From Mesostigma viride (lineage: Eukaryota > Streptophyta > Mesostigmatophyceae > Mesostigmatales > Mesostigmataceae), in the NCBI GenBank assembly GCA_009746045.1, contig RPFO01000015.1:1450529-1514528 (forward strand): a DNA stretch of 64,000 nucleotides, read 5' to 3'. Made by a program: the position numbers and the translations under genes. The notes below the pieces were generated by a model that saw only the letters and a list, made by a program, of their open reading frames with translations, had not been told where the DNA came from and made no database searches. Below, one piece after another: positions 25,438-36,835 of this stretch; the first letter of the stretch is position 1; each line of letters starts with the position of its first letter.

Positions 25438-28191
25438 CGCTTGCCACGTGAGCGACTTGGTGCAGTGGTTGCTTGTGGCTCTACCAATGTGCCAACAGTG
25501 CGCTTGCCACGTGAGCGATTAGGTGCAGTGGTTGCTTGTGGCTCCGCAGCCATGCGTGCAGTGGTTGCTTGTGGATCTATGGGTGCAGTGCGATTACCTT
25601 GTGAACGACCTCGTGTTGTCATGTCTCTTCGCTTAACACACAGTGTCACCTTGCGCTGCAGGTTCATATCAGCATACACGTCTGTGGTTCTCAGCTGAGC
25701 ACCTGCAGCACGGGATAATACATGCTGGGCTGCACTACACGTTTCCTTTACCATTTGCCACGGCAATTTACAGTGCACGATGGCTATCTCAGGTGCATAC
25801 TCTGGATCAACTACAAAACCAACTGAACATACACTCCCGGGAAGGACTAAAGCATCCTGCTTGGGCGCTCGCTCCCCTAAAGGTATAAGCGTCAATCCCT
25901 CTAAAGGGAGCTCTTTCACAGAACCGACATCAAACAGAGCGACCTTTAAAAGAACTTGCCTACTCCATCCTTCCGTCGGGGCACGGAGGAAACTATGCAG
26001 AATGTGTGTGATGCGGCCATACCTAACCCCCTCTTTACCATAAACCATTACTCCTGAGTTGCGATGGCGAACAGTTTGTCGAAGGTCGGCGACTGCAGTT
26101 CGGTAATTGCTGCCATTGATGTGGATTGAGTCATGCTCGTCACAAGCAGGCTCCATGCCACACACCGCCGCCGTAATCATCGTGGGGAGGCGTGGCTCCT
26201 GGTTTTGCGTGATCCATTGCTTCAACCACGCCAGGTTGCCAACGTGAACGAGCCGACGCCTGCAAGTGACAAAGGCGAATAACGTACATCACATTGCAAA
26301 ATCAATTAAACATACAATTAAACATAGTTGTCCCACTTCATACAATTATCAACATAGTGAAAAAAAGCATCTTCATCATTGCATGCACAACCAGATATTG
26401 CGTGTAGACAAGGACATAAGAATGTCACTGTGAAATCTAGAAAATCAACCACATTAAGCACGAGTAAGCAAATCAGAAGAATGCAGGAAACATATGATAA
26501 TCCTATGTACATGCGTTGCAAGATTACACCCTCCTTTCGGCTGAACTGAATTAAAATGGCCAATGCGAGGGTGTACAAATGTAGCATCGGTTTCTACAAG
26601 AAACTCACCAGAATTCAATTCCATATCCGGGCTCGTATGTTGCATGCTGAAGTGCAAATTCCAGGAGTAACTGTAAGGCCTCAAGCTGCTCGACCTCAGA
26701 GAGAGTATATGCTTGTTGACGAAAGCGCTTGCTCGGCATAATACACTTGGACGGATCAGTTTCCAGAATGTCCCACACAGACGGGAAGCCTTGACCCTGA
26801 AAAAAAAAACACATGAACCAAATAGAAAAAAAAGAACGTAAGTACATGTTTTGCATACACTTAACCTGCTAGAAACACTCGCTGAAACATGGGAAATGTG
26901 CATGCAGCCAAGCAAACACGAAGTTTGTTTAAAAAACTTACCCACACAGTCTGGCGCGTGAAGTAGCTCAGGATGTTCAATGCCTCGAAGTCCATGAAGA
27001 AGTTCCCCATGGAGCATTCCACGTTCTTGTTTGACAATGGCCCAGAAGTAATCACCGCCATTTGGCGCTCACCCCATGTCATGCTCCGGCCATCAGGCAG
27101 GCCAGCATACCGGATCTGTTCCGCCAAGTGAGATGCAGCATGGACCGATCTTGACATTTCTGACGCTGGCATAACACACTCTAATGCTACCACCGCACGC
27201 ACCATCATTTCGCCCACTTCGACTAACTGCGATTGAGTGAGGCACCTTGCTGAAAATACAGCATTAAAGGCCACAGACAGCTGGACAAATGCCGCGCGGG
27301 CATCCGGATGCAAACGATTGCGCAACACGACCGGCAACAACAAGCACAAGTACTTGTTTTTGTCACTTGTTTTCATCGTCTCATCGCTTTTCCCGTCAGC
27401 GGCTAGTCCGTGGTATCGCCCAGGCACATAGTCCGGGAGGCGGTCGAACGCCTTTTCCACCTCTGCATTCAACAGAAACATGGAATGATACACAGATGTA
27501 AACGATCACATTGACAATTTGATTAGAAAATTATGTCAGAGGGTCTCAGGGTGGCCAAACACTGTCAGCCCAAATGCTCCGGCAAATCCTGACACTAACC
27601 CCATAAATAGTTATTGAAAAAATGAAAGGAAGTCTTACAAGCAACATGTTTACCCTAACAAGGGCACTTGGTTTGATGTGGTACACAGAAATCTCTAATG
27701 ACAGTGGACTACGTCATGGGATCTATGGACCAACACAGCAATTAAGCAATCTTGGCAGATGACAACATGAAACACTTTATATAAAATACCAACAAACAAC
27801 ATCCAAACCAATTCCAATAAAAAAGCATATACACATCCACAGACATACCACGGGTGGCCGCTTTCTCCTCCGACGTGAGTTGACATGGTGGATGTCGAGA
27901 GTTTTTTTTAATGCTTATTGTCCGGACACCGTTCTTCGCCACTTTCTCCACCTCTTCCGTGGTAACCCAGAGCTCCTGATTAAGGCCCAGTTGTTGCAGC
28001 CTTGCTCGAACAGCAGGGTATGAGCTTTCCCTGCACATAATAAAAAAGGCCACAAAGGACAACACAATATCAACGAAACGCACAATCAATAATCAATCAA
28101 CAAGTATGTAACAAAAATTTGTCCCTTGCATATGACAAGGTTTACAAACTGCACACTAGAAAAAAAAAGAACACTGTCGCGTGCTACTTAC

Positions 28192-28914
28192 CGCTGGTGC
28201 AGTTGACTATCCGGAGCAGGCAGTTCGGGCCAAGGTGAAATTCATCCACCAGATGTCGAATTAACAGCTTGGTCCAGTACGGCAGCTTGCCGAATATTTC
28301 AGGTTGCACCCCCAACTCTTCCCGACAATATTTCAGGTACCCATCATAATCCATTTCTGGAGGGGCAGCTCCAGTCCCGGATGGTCGCGCAGGGTCACCT
28401 TCCTTCAAAAGCGTAGAGTGCCCTAAGTACACAAGCTTCCCATTGGAAAAAAAAGTTGCTTCCCATTCTGGCCCATGTAACATGCAGCCGCAGTATCCAG
28501 CATCTGGGATGTTTAGTGACTTTGCAAAAGCTGGGTAGTCGTGGATTACCCACAGTAGGAGCGCCTGCAGGCGCACAGGTTGTAACTGGCCGCCCTGGTC
28601 ATCCACGATGTCGCATACATAAAAACCATTCCACATCGCCACAAGCTCATCAACCGCCAACTCCCAGTACACCTGCATTCTTTTTGGAGCCTTGCCCTTG
28701 GCGGCACTTATCAGCAGAACCATAGGTGAGAAGTTCTTGTTGACAAATACCCACTCAGGTAAATTGTAGCAAGCCATAAAAGCTGGCCAGCAAGAATAGT
28801 TTCCCATAAAGCTACGCGGACACACTCCGTCAACCGCCATCCCGAATATAAGATTACGCAGCTCAGTACGAAACTGCGGGTAAAGATTTTTTACATGTTG
28901 TACAGCCGGACAGT
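28192..28914 (-). CDS. CACTA transposase exon 2 (Tnp2 core)
   Basis: Joined to exon 1 in phase (AAA G + AC). It begins DCPAVQHVKNLYPQFRTELR and contains the most recognisable Tnp2 block, including MQVYWELAVDELVAMWNGFY. Ends with TRYW-like YWTKLLIRHLVDEFHLGP. The acceptor is tttctttttgcag and the donor GTAAGT. Confidence 0.85.
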
Positions 28915-29792
28915 CTGCAAAAAGAAACAGGCAAGGAAAGAACAAACCACAGAGAATGCATTGAAGCAACGGTAAGAAATACAGGTACATCACTTAACAC
29001 GACACTGACCTTGCCAGGCAAGATTCAATGGCAAGATTCAGGGTTACTAACGTTCTAGCTCTACATACCAAAGTAACGCGGCGTTGTGTAACTCTATCGG
29101 CAAGCAAAGATTAAAAAAAAACAAGCAATGGCCAGATGTAGAGGCTATGCATTACGAACCTTTGACTCCGTCGACAGTCCGCGTCGGCGAATCTGCATCC
29201 TTGTTTTCTTTCTCTCCTGCATACCTCAGTGCCTTGACATCTTCTCCATTCTGAACCAGCCCCGAACCCTGTCCAGCAAAGAAAAAACTCTGACTTGCCG
29301 ATAGGGCTTCCTCGTATTAATCACCATGCCGTCTGTGTCTGTGTATATCTCATAACGAGGTTCGGCGCACTTTGGGCACTGCTGGAGATCCTTATCTTTG
29401 TAAACATAATCGTCACACTTGCACGCATCGTATACTTTATACGTCAAGCCCAAGTCTCGCAACAGGCGTCTAGCCGCCTCAACAGAAGCCGGCAAGACAT
29501 TGCCAGGTGGTAGGAGAGAACTAAAAAGGGCCAGCTGTGCGTCCGCGAACTTCCGAGTACAGCCTCCTTGGCCCCATTGCGTTAGCAATTGTAGGGCCGC
29601 CACAACAGCTGGAACGTTAGATCCTGGGTATAAAGGCGTCTCCAAATGTACTCTGTTTGCAGCAGCATCGAAATTCCGGGCGAATTCCATAGCTGCCTCA
29701 GGCCCAGTTCGGTACTCATCGGCCCAGCCCTCCATGAGGAAGTCGTCAAGACCTTGTTCCTCCATGGTTGAAAAGGACTACTAAACAACCAA

Positions 29793-29869
29793 TGGCGGCA
29801 GCAACGAGGAGGGCCCGCAGCAAAGCGGCCCGCGGCAAGGCGGCCGCGGGCCCTCCTCGTTGCTGCCGC
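29793..29869. repeat. Perfect 25-bp inverted repeat in the divergent promoter of the CACTA element
   Basis: The arms 29793-29817 and 29845-29869 are exact reverse complements, starting GGCGGCAGCAACGAGGAG, around a 27-bp GC-rich loop. A third partial copy, ggcggcggcaacgagg, follows at 29885. It lies just upstream of the transposase start codon. Confidence 0.93.
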
Positions 29870-30145
29870 CATGGCTACCGCCATGGCGGCGGCAACGAGG
29901 TGTTTTCGTGGCCCCCGGCTGTGTCCTTGCATGCCTAAAACGCTAAGGAACGAAGGGGCACCGACCGCGTCTGACTGTCGAGCTAGCCAACGGACCGCGT
30001 GGGCCATTCCCGCGGCTAGGTATGCGTCAGTTATGTTAACCGTCCAATTTGCCGGGTAATCTATGTAACCGCAGCTTCTTGATGCGGATTCAATCCTACT
30101 CGAACATGATGTCAACTTTGCACCGTTAACCATGGCAGTGAGAGG

Positions 30146-30308
30146 CCCGAATCCGATACTTTGTGTCTTATTAGCCCCTTAGCCTGTCAACGTCACACCA
30201 GTGTGTGACCACCTTCATTCAGGATTCGGTGATACTTATTTCTTATTTCACCTCTCTGGTTTATAATTGGATACTAAATATACCGATTTCCCCGAATCCG
30301 ATACTTTG
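30146..30308. promoter_or_regulatory. Duplicated 18-bp motif between the two CACTA genes
   Basis: cccgaatccgatactttg occurs exactly twice, at 30146 and 30291, between the divergent transposase and plus-strand gene. Position and repetition suggest a shared regulatory site. No factor can be named. Confidence 0.45.
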
Positions 30309-30568
30309 CGCCATGGCGTTCAGATCAGCAGGATTCGCTCCTAAAGTAAGATCCTGTCGACTTCCGCCGGGAGAGATGATTGACGGTAGATGGGCCAAGA
30401 TCGGACGGAGTTCCTTTTTGCCGCGCAAAATTGACACACGCAATTAGCACAGTGCCGTTGTGCGGATTCAAAACTTGCGCCTTGTGATTAAGAAATGACA
30501 ACGGCGCCAAGGATGGAGCACGCAAACGCGTTAATGTCGGCTGGGGGTGGCCTGGTTAGTGGGGAAGA

Positions 30569-33269
30569 ATGGTGGCTGATCTGCAAAAGTGGGCCAAATT
30601 TCGTGCCGCCAAGGCGGTAGAGGAACACCCTCTTAAGCATGTGCAAGCCGATTGTCGGCTGCGGACTCTTAGGGAAGTCGTCGCGGCGCAATCGAAGGAG
30701 TGGTTGCTGGAGGGTGTAGCAAAGAAGGACCAAGATCAAGAACTGCTGAAGGATGTTTGTGCTCGGATCAAGGCGATTTGTTCTGAATTCTTACCTCTAC
30801 TGGCCCAGGACGAGTTAAATGATGCAAAGGCCATGTACTCTGCAGCCGTTGCGGCGGAGAGCAGCAGGAAACTGAATGAAGTCCTAAACGGACCGACAGA
30901 GGCCACAACCGCAGTGAAGTCTCTCCCCGATCCTCCTGCTTTGGCTGAGCCTGAAGCGATAGTTGAAAGGGAGCTAGCGAGGCGTCTATACATCCGAAAG
31001 CACGAGGCGCAGCTAGCGGCAAAGAGATTGGCCAACAGAGTGGCTAAGGCTGAACAGCAACGTGCCCCGCTTGCCTGCGTAACCAACCAGCCCAAACAGG
31101 TAATTAAACAAAGAATACTCATGAACTGCCGTGTCTTGGTATGCATCCGTTGTGTATGACGAGTGCAGTCAGCAATCTGTAGTGCAACCGTACTTTCTAC
31201 TCGCCGTATGGCCATCGATAGTTTTCTGATCGAGTGCATTATTATGTTCCTTCGGATGCTGTGCTTTGTTCTTCATGGTGAACACCACAGCTGGGCGTCC
31301 AAAAAGCAAAGAAAACTGCAACCGGCAGGTCGTCGTCAAAAGCCAAGCCTGCTGCAGTCACCGCCGGGACCATGCAGCTGCCTCCAGCCCTCGAGGCTGA
31401 AAGGGCCGCCAAGATTGCAGCTTTGCAGGCCCAAATCGACGCTATCAACGCGCAGTTCGACCAGCAGATGAGCGCCGTGCCGGCACCCCCTCTCGTGGCC
31501 ATGCCACCACCACCCATGCCAGGCTGTCCATCTGCCCACGTGCTGGCACGTAAGTTCCCTTTTTTTCCCCTTTGGTATACGGGCCTTACTGTTGCTTCAT
31601 GGAAACTTACAACGTATCAATTTGCCTGTATTTACCCTTCAACTTTGTGCATTATTATCTTTATGAAGTCCCACACGTTTTGTGTATATTGGTTTTCTTT
31701 GTGTTTCATTCAAGCTGACTTTTGACTTCTTTAATTGCATGTGTCTTTCCTTTTTCATCCAGCCGTGGACGTGGCTGGCACAGTGACACCGGTGCTGGTG
31801 CCCATCCTGGCACCTGAACCAGGTCCAAATGTGAAGCCCCACTATTCGAAGCAGTTATCGCTTCTGCTGGCATGCGAATCTCCATGTATCGATTCAAAGG
31901 CCCTGCCCCAGCCCACTCCGGGGGCTGCTGGTGATGAACCTGTGACGCAGCAGGCCATTCCCTGTAAGTAATATCAGATCACTTCCAATCGTGGTTGTTT
32001 TATTCTTGTCTCTTTTTGCATTGGCATACCTGTATTTTACTTAGCAAGTATCTCAGTTTCTGCACTGACGATGCACTCTAACATTCTTTTCGCTCAACCT
32101 TATTAAGACCTTGCTATGTTCGTTTGCCACCATAGCATACATAACCCCCATTCACCAGCAGCTTCCCCGTTTCCCATTTGTAAATGCATTCCCTGTTTGT
32201 TTTTATGATCCCAACAAAGTCTCTCTTTTGCAATTGATGTGTGCAGTGCCTTCGCAGGCTTCTTCAAAGAGGAAGGGCATGACACCAGCGCCAGTTTCCA
32301 AGGCCCGGCGCGGATCAACAGAGACCAAGTCCCCATCTGCAACAAATGATCCAGTCCTGCCATCGCCGCAGCCTCTAGAAGACAACATTGCCGTCCTTCC
32401 ACAGCCGCAAACAGCACCTAAGACACGTGCTCAGTGCCCACCACCCTCAGATCTGGGGTTGATGCACTACATCAAGCAGGTGCTCCCTCAGGCCACTGTG
32501 TTGCCTCTTCCAACAGAGGTGACAACGACCACCGTACCGGTTGGCACCATCATAGCTCAAAAATGGTTGCTGAAGGCGCGCAAGCAGCTGAGATTGGGGG
32601 ATGAGTTGGTGTGGGATGTAGGCCGCATTGCTATGGTCAAGCCACGGAACAAGTCCCCGTGGACGCTTGCGTTTCCTAACGGGGATGAGCCAGAATCAAG
32701 GTATTGCTTTGATCTGAGGAAATTGCACTACGGTGAGGAGGGGTCTGGCGAGCTCTCATGGGTGATGTTGGGCAATGTTACGGTGAACGACCTGCCTGGA
32801 AAGGCAGAAGAAACGAACACGAGTCAAGTGCCTTCCCCCCCGGATGTGCCAGCCCCACTGCTACCCTCCCCGGCCGTGCCAGCCCCTCTGGCCCCACTGC
32901 CACCCTCCACGGCCGTGCCATGCAGCCCCTCTGGCCCCACTGCCACCCTCCACGGCCGTGCCAGCCCCTCTGGCCCCACAGCTGCCACCCTCCACGGCCG
33001 TGCCAGCCCCTCCGGCCCCACTGCCACCCTCCACGGCCGTGCCAGCCCCTCCGGCCCTACTGCCACCCTCCACGGCCGTGCCAGCCCCTCCGGCCCCACT
33101 GCCACCCTCCACGGGAGGACCAGAGTCATCGGTGGAATCCGTGCTTGCCAACATGATGTTGCAGTTGAAAAAAATGCAAGAGGAGCTCGACAAGAAGAAC
33201 GCCATCATCAACAAACAAGCGGAGAGATCTGCACCGACAGAATCCTGCTCAAGCCTACCAATCCCATGT
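30569..33269 (+). pseudogene. Second CACTA gene (TnpA-like position), unknown family
   Basis: Exons 30569-31099, 31291-31549, 31763-31963 and 32247-33269 join with matching phases and GTAAG/GTAAT donors. The N-terminal part is helical and charged (MVADLQKWAKFRAAKAVEEH). A Pro-rich region and a globular-looking block (WLLKARKQLRLGDELVWDVG) follow. Proline-rich minisatellite repeats come next, then a coiled coil (LQLKKMQEELDKKNAI) that is in another frame because of a 4-base insertion near 32,920. Possible further exons lie at 33420-33880. In plant CACTA elements this position holds the accessory DNA-binding protein; here that is inference only. Confidence 0.65.
32850..33115 (+). repeat. Proline-rich coding minisatellite
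   Basis: Six to seven copies of a unit of about 36-42 bp, ccctccacggccgtgccagc with ccctctggccccactgcca. It encodes PPSTAVPAPxAPL in one frame. A unit at 32915-32925 has four extra bases, which shifts the frame. Confidence 0.92.
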
Positions 33270-34049
33270 GTAAGTTCCGCAGCTCCTCAGATACGGAAAT
33301 GTTACCATCTTTATGATTGTGGATGCCTTGATGAGTTTGCATTGCGGTTTTGTTGTGTATTATTTTTCTGACTACTTGCGCAACCCAATGGTCCAAACTC
33401 TCTGCTGTTTGCGTGCAGGAAAATACCCCGGACAGCGCGGCACAAGCAAAACACTGCGAGCTGCTGAATGGCCAGAAGGCAGAAGGCATGGCATCAAACC
33501 GAGTCCAGCCAGTTTTGGAATAGCTGTAAGTTTTCACGATCAGGGTGCACAGGATTCCATTTTTTTGCACTACAAAGCGATTTTTTTGTCTCGTGTACGA
33601 GCGTGATTTTTTACTGTCTCGTCATTTTGGATTTGGTGTACATTTGCACATCCTGCAGCCTTTCTGATTCTGGCCCTGCCTTGCTGCTTTGTCCTTCTTA
33701 ATTGTGCTCCTACGTGCAGGAAGACGTAGAACGAAACATGCATGCGGACTCTGAACAGTATGGGAGAGGCATGAGAACTCTTCTCGTGAAGAATTGTGTG
33801 AAGATGTACACAAACTTCCCTGATTCCAAGAATGAATCAGTTTTTCCCTTTCAGCAAGACATGACTACGAATGTCAGTTGACAGCATGTTTGCTGTGGAT
33901 GATGTATGCAAGCTGTAACATGATATTTATCAATGTAATAAATGCACTGATTGTGAGTCATGCCCCTGTTGTAATCATCTTGCATGGTTGTATTTCTGAC
34001 GGTCCCTGATAACACCATTTTTTTGTCCCAGAATGGCTGGAGAATTCGC

Positions 34050-34470
34050 CTGTGCATGTTCTTGATTTTCTTGAGATTCTACACGTTTTTTTGTCCTGAG
34101 ATTGTCCTGAGAATTTCTTGAGATTCGACTCGTTTTTTTTGTCCTGAGATTGTCCTGAGATTTTGTCCTGAGATTGTCCTGAGATTGTCCTGAGATTGTC
34201 CTGAGATTTTGTCCTGAGATTTTCACTACAAAGTCAAAATCTCAAGACCTGAGTTTTTCACCAGAATCTCAGGACCCGAGGTGTGCACTTACCAGATTTT
34301 GTGAAGACGAAATATCAGGATGAATCTCAGGACAATCTCAGGAAAACTCAGGATTAATCTCAGGACAATCTCAAGATATTCTCAGGACATCTCAGGATTT
34401 CTCAGGATTTCTCAAGATTTGTCAAAAAAAAACTCAGGAGAATCTCAAGAGATCTCAGGACGAATTTTTT
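34050..34470. repeat. CACTA right subterminal repeats
   Basis: Copies of tgtcctgagattttgtcctg and the complementary tctcaggacaatctcagg. It is the same word set as the left end, with orientation changing near 34,240. They stop about 15 bp before the right TIR. Confidence 0.9.
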
Positions 34471-34486
34471 CCGACTTCCTAGTGCA

Positions 34487-35434
34487 GCGGCGGCGGACCC
34501 GACTATACAACGGGCTCGCGTCGTGATTTCTCCAGGTGAGACGGGGCGAGTGGCGGTGGAAGAGTTGGTGCGCATTCGTGACGCGCTAGCTGAAACTGCT
34601 AATCGTGTGGAGGTCGCCTACCAGGGCGCCCATATCACGCTAGCCGGTCTCGACCTTGCCAGGGAGGCGCTTAGCCAGATCGTGGCAACAGCGCTCGGCA
34701 GCACCAGACTGTTCAACCACTGGGTGGCGACAGCAGTGCTAGGAGAGGGGGTACCAGACGCCGACATCATCCGGAACGCGCGTGCTCGTGAGGCGGTGAA
34801 TCCTTGGAGCACGGCGGAGGTATTTGCCCAAACCATTGAGAATCTTGTTGCTGTCCTTTTGCAAGAGTCGAGGGGGTACGCAGACAGGTTCTATATTACC
34901 ACGCAGCCTTTCGGAGTGTACTCCAGGCTTGATACACCGAGGCCGGAAACCACCACTGCGTGGGGTCCGGAGGTGGAGATTGTCACGGGGGTCGAGAAGA
35001 CGCCTGAAGACGTCCATTTTGAGTGGACTGACAAGCCAGAGGGCTCCGTCAAGCGCTCAGCCCAGCAGATAAACGAGGGCGACGGCACTACCGAAACCTA
35101 CGAGGAGAGGCAGAGAGCTGATCTGCATATCCCTCGTGAGGTGACTCACGAGTACGATCGTTACGGCCGAGGCGAGCAGAACGAGCTTGTCGGCGGCGGT
35201 AAGCGGTGGGTACGCGATCTTGCTTGGCATCGCAACCCAGGTGAGACACAACATCCAGTCGAACGCAAGGCAGACGGGCGACCTGTGACCTGCGTGCTGG
35301 GAGAGTTTAACCCAACCTCCAGATTGTCGCAGAGGCAGCAGCAGCCATACCGGTTGCTGAGGGTGTTGAGCAGCGTCCAGACCGTGATGAGGGGCAGGCG
35401 AGTGCAAGCCAGGAGGCGGCCTCGTCTGGAGTAA
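34487..35434 (+). pseudogene. Copia-1 5' ORF, second part, unknown function
   Basis: About 315 residues upstream of gag, ending ARRRPRLE. It is mostly charged and helical-looking (VEELVRIRDALAETANRVEV), with no zinc knuckle and no protease or polymerase motif. Copia-2 has a different sequence in the same position, so this may be a lineage-specific extra ORF. The function is unknown. Confidence 0.55.
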
Positions 35435-35592
35435 GTGCGTGAGCCTGAGTGGGTTCCAGCAACCATATCTGCGTGTGTTGTCTGTGGTATTCTATAATGC
35501 TTCGTAACACGCGCGGGGCGGCAGCGGGAGCGGGGCGGGAGCGGGGGATGGCGGGGTGAGGCAAGGGCAGACACGGAGGCCCCGCCAACGTC

Positions 35593-36829
35593 GTGCCAGA
35601 GGGACAGGCAATCCCAACGGCAGAGGGCGTCAATGGCAGGAGGGCATCCAACCGGAAGAGGAAAGAGGTGGCACAAGGGGAGGAGCGTGCAGGGTGGCCA
35701 ACCGACGGCGTGGTGCTGACGGGGGAGGGCCAGAATGATGCTGAACGTCAAGCACCTGGTAAGAGACCATGTGTGCCTGCGTCTGGTGTTCCTGCAGCTA
35801 GTGTTCCTGCGCCATTAGCACCTGTAGGAGCTGCTGTCATTGGCAGTGACCCTCGTGCTTTGCCTGGGACTAGACCTCATATGAGTGCTGTGGCTGTGAT
35901 GAATGGCCAGAAGCCTCTCAAGCCTCCTGTGGGACAGGAAGAGCTAGACAAGTGGTTGGAGGATATGGAGCTAGTTTCATGCTCTGTAGATCCCACTGTC
36001 AACCTTGTGCAGGTATTCCACACATCCACGACTAATAGGGATTCAAGTGAGCGTGTGAGGGACAAGGCTAGGCAAGCTGTCAAGGACAAGCTGACTTGGT
36101 CTCAGTTCCTAGAGGGCCTACGTCAGGAGTTTCTGATAAGGTACTCAACCTCACTAATCAGCTATGATACCTTTGAGATCAAGGGCACAATAGCTGAGGA
36201 GCTGCAGCGGCTCACACGCATCAGGGAGAAGGGGGCCAAGCATGGCTTCAATCTGACTGATAGAGCAGTGGCAGATTACTTCCTGGATCGCATGGGGCTG
36301 AGTGTGGATGGGAGAAATGCAGCTAGGATGTTTGCTGATCAGACAGATGGGACGTGGCCAGCCTTGCAAAAGGTTATTTTCAATATCCGTCCATCTGACA
36401 ATGCTGCTTGCAAGGCAATCCAGGTGACTGGTGCCCCTTCAGCCTCCGCTCATCAGGTCCATGGTGACGCCCCTGGGCAGGGTGCTCAGGGAGACCAGAC
36501 CTAGTAGGCGTCAGAGGGCTAACAGGCGCAGGCAGAATGGTAACCAGGGTGGCAAGGGCCAGCAGCAGGGATCCAAAGGCAAGGGTCAGCAGCAGGCTGG
36601 TGGTCACCAGGGTGGTCAGCAGAACAAGGGTGGCCAAGGGCAAGGCAAGAGCCAGGGCCAGGGCACCCAGGCCAGTCAGAGCAGCCAGAACCAGGGTGGC
36701 CTGAAGAAGGCTGCTGCTGGGAAGGATGACAAATGCTTTGGATGTGGCAGGACGGGTCATTGGCGACGTGACTGCCCAGACCAGGCCAAGTCTGCTGGAG
36801 CAGGCTCTGGCCAGGTGGGTAAGCCATGA
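35593..36829 (+). pseudogene. Copia-1 gag with CCHC zinc knuckle, frameshifted
   Basis: The capsid-like region contains LDKWLEDMELVSCSVDPTVN and TFEIKGTIAEELQRLTRI. A frame break at about 36,490-36,505 (premature TAG) moves to the frame holding a Gln/Gly-rich segment and the knuckle CFGCGRTGHWRRDC. The same proteins are encoded by copia-2 at 50700-51990, which lacks this particular break. The start codon is uncertain. Confidence 0.8.
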
Positions 36830-36835
36830 CTTGAG

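Larger units (their letters stand above)
23148..29765 (-). pseudogene. CACTA transposase (Tnp2-like), six exons, disrupted
   Basis: Likely exons are 29160-29765, 28192-28914, 27849-28030, 26942-27462, 26609-26796 and 26259 down to 23148. Exon 1 has the zinc-finger-like CKCDDYVY and QCPKCAEPRYEIY. Exon 2 has the Tnp2 core NLIFGMAVDGVCPRSF, SCWPAFMACYNLPEW and LQALLLWVIHDYPAFA. Such proteins cut and join the element ends. A one-base frameshift near 29,235 separates FRMEKMS from KALRYAGEKENKD. Exon 2 to 3 is out of phase by one base. The last exon encodes tandem repeats of about 21 residues and is split by an LTR element. Confidence 0.83.
22549..34484. mobile_element. EnSpm/CACTA DNA transposon, ~11.9 kb
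   Basis: Exact 14-bp terminal inverted repeats CACTAGGAAGTCGG lie at both ends, flanked by a CA/CA direct duplication. Dense subterminal repeats of ctgagattttctcagg fill about 300-500 bp inside each end. It holds a Tnp2-type transposase gene (minus) and a second, divergent gene (plus), the layout known for plant CACTA elements. A small LTR element is nested in the transposase. The transposase has at least one frameshift. Confidence 0.92.

Noticed and set aside
32850-33115. Regular repeats resembling a CRISPR array
   Set aside because: The units are contiguous coding minisatellite repeats without unique spacers, in a eukaryotic transposon gene.
34030-34230. Antisense ORF of NLRTISGQSQDN repeats as a protein
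   Set aside because: It is a translation of the CACTA subterminal repeats.
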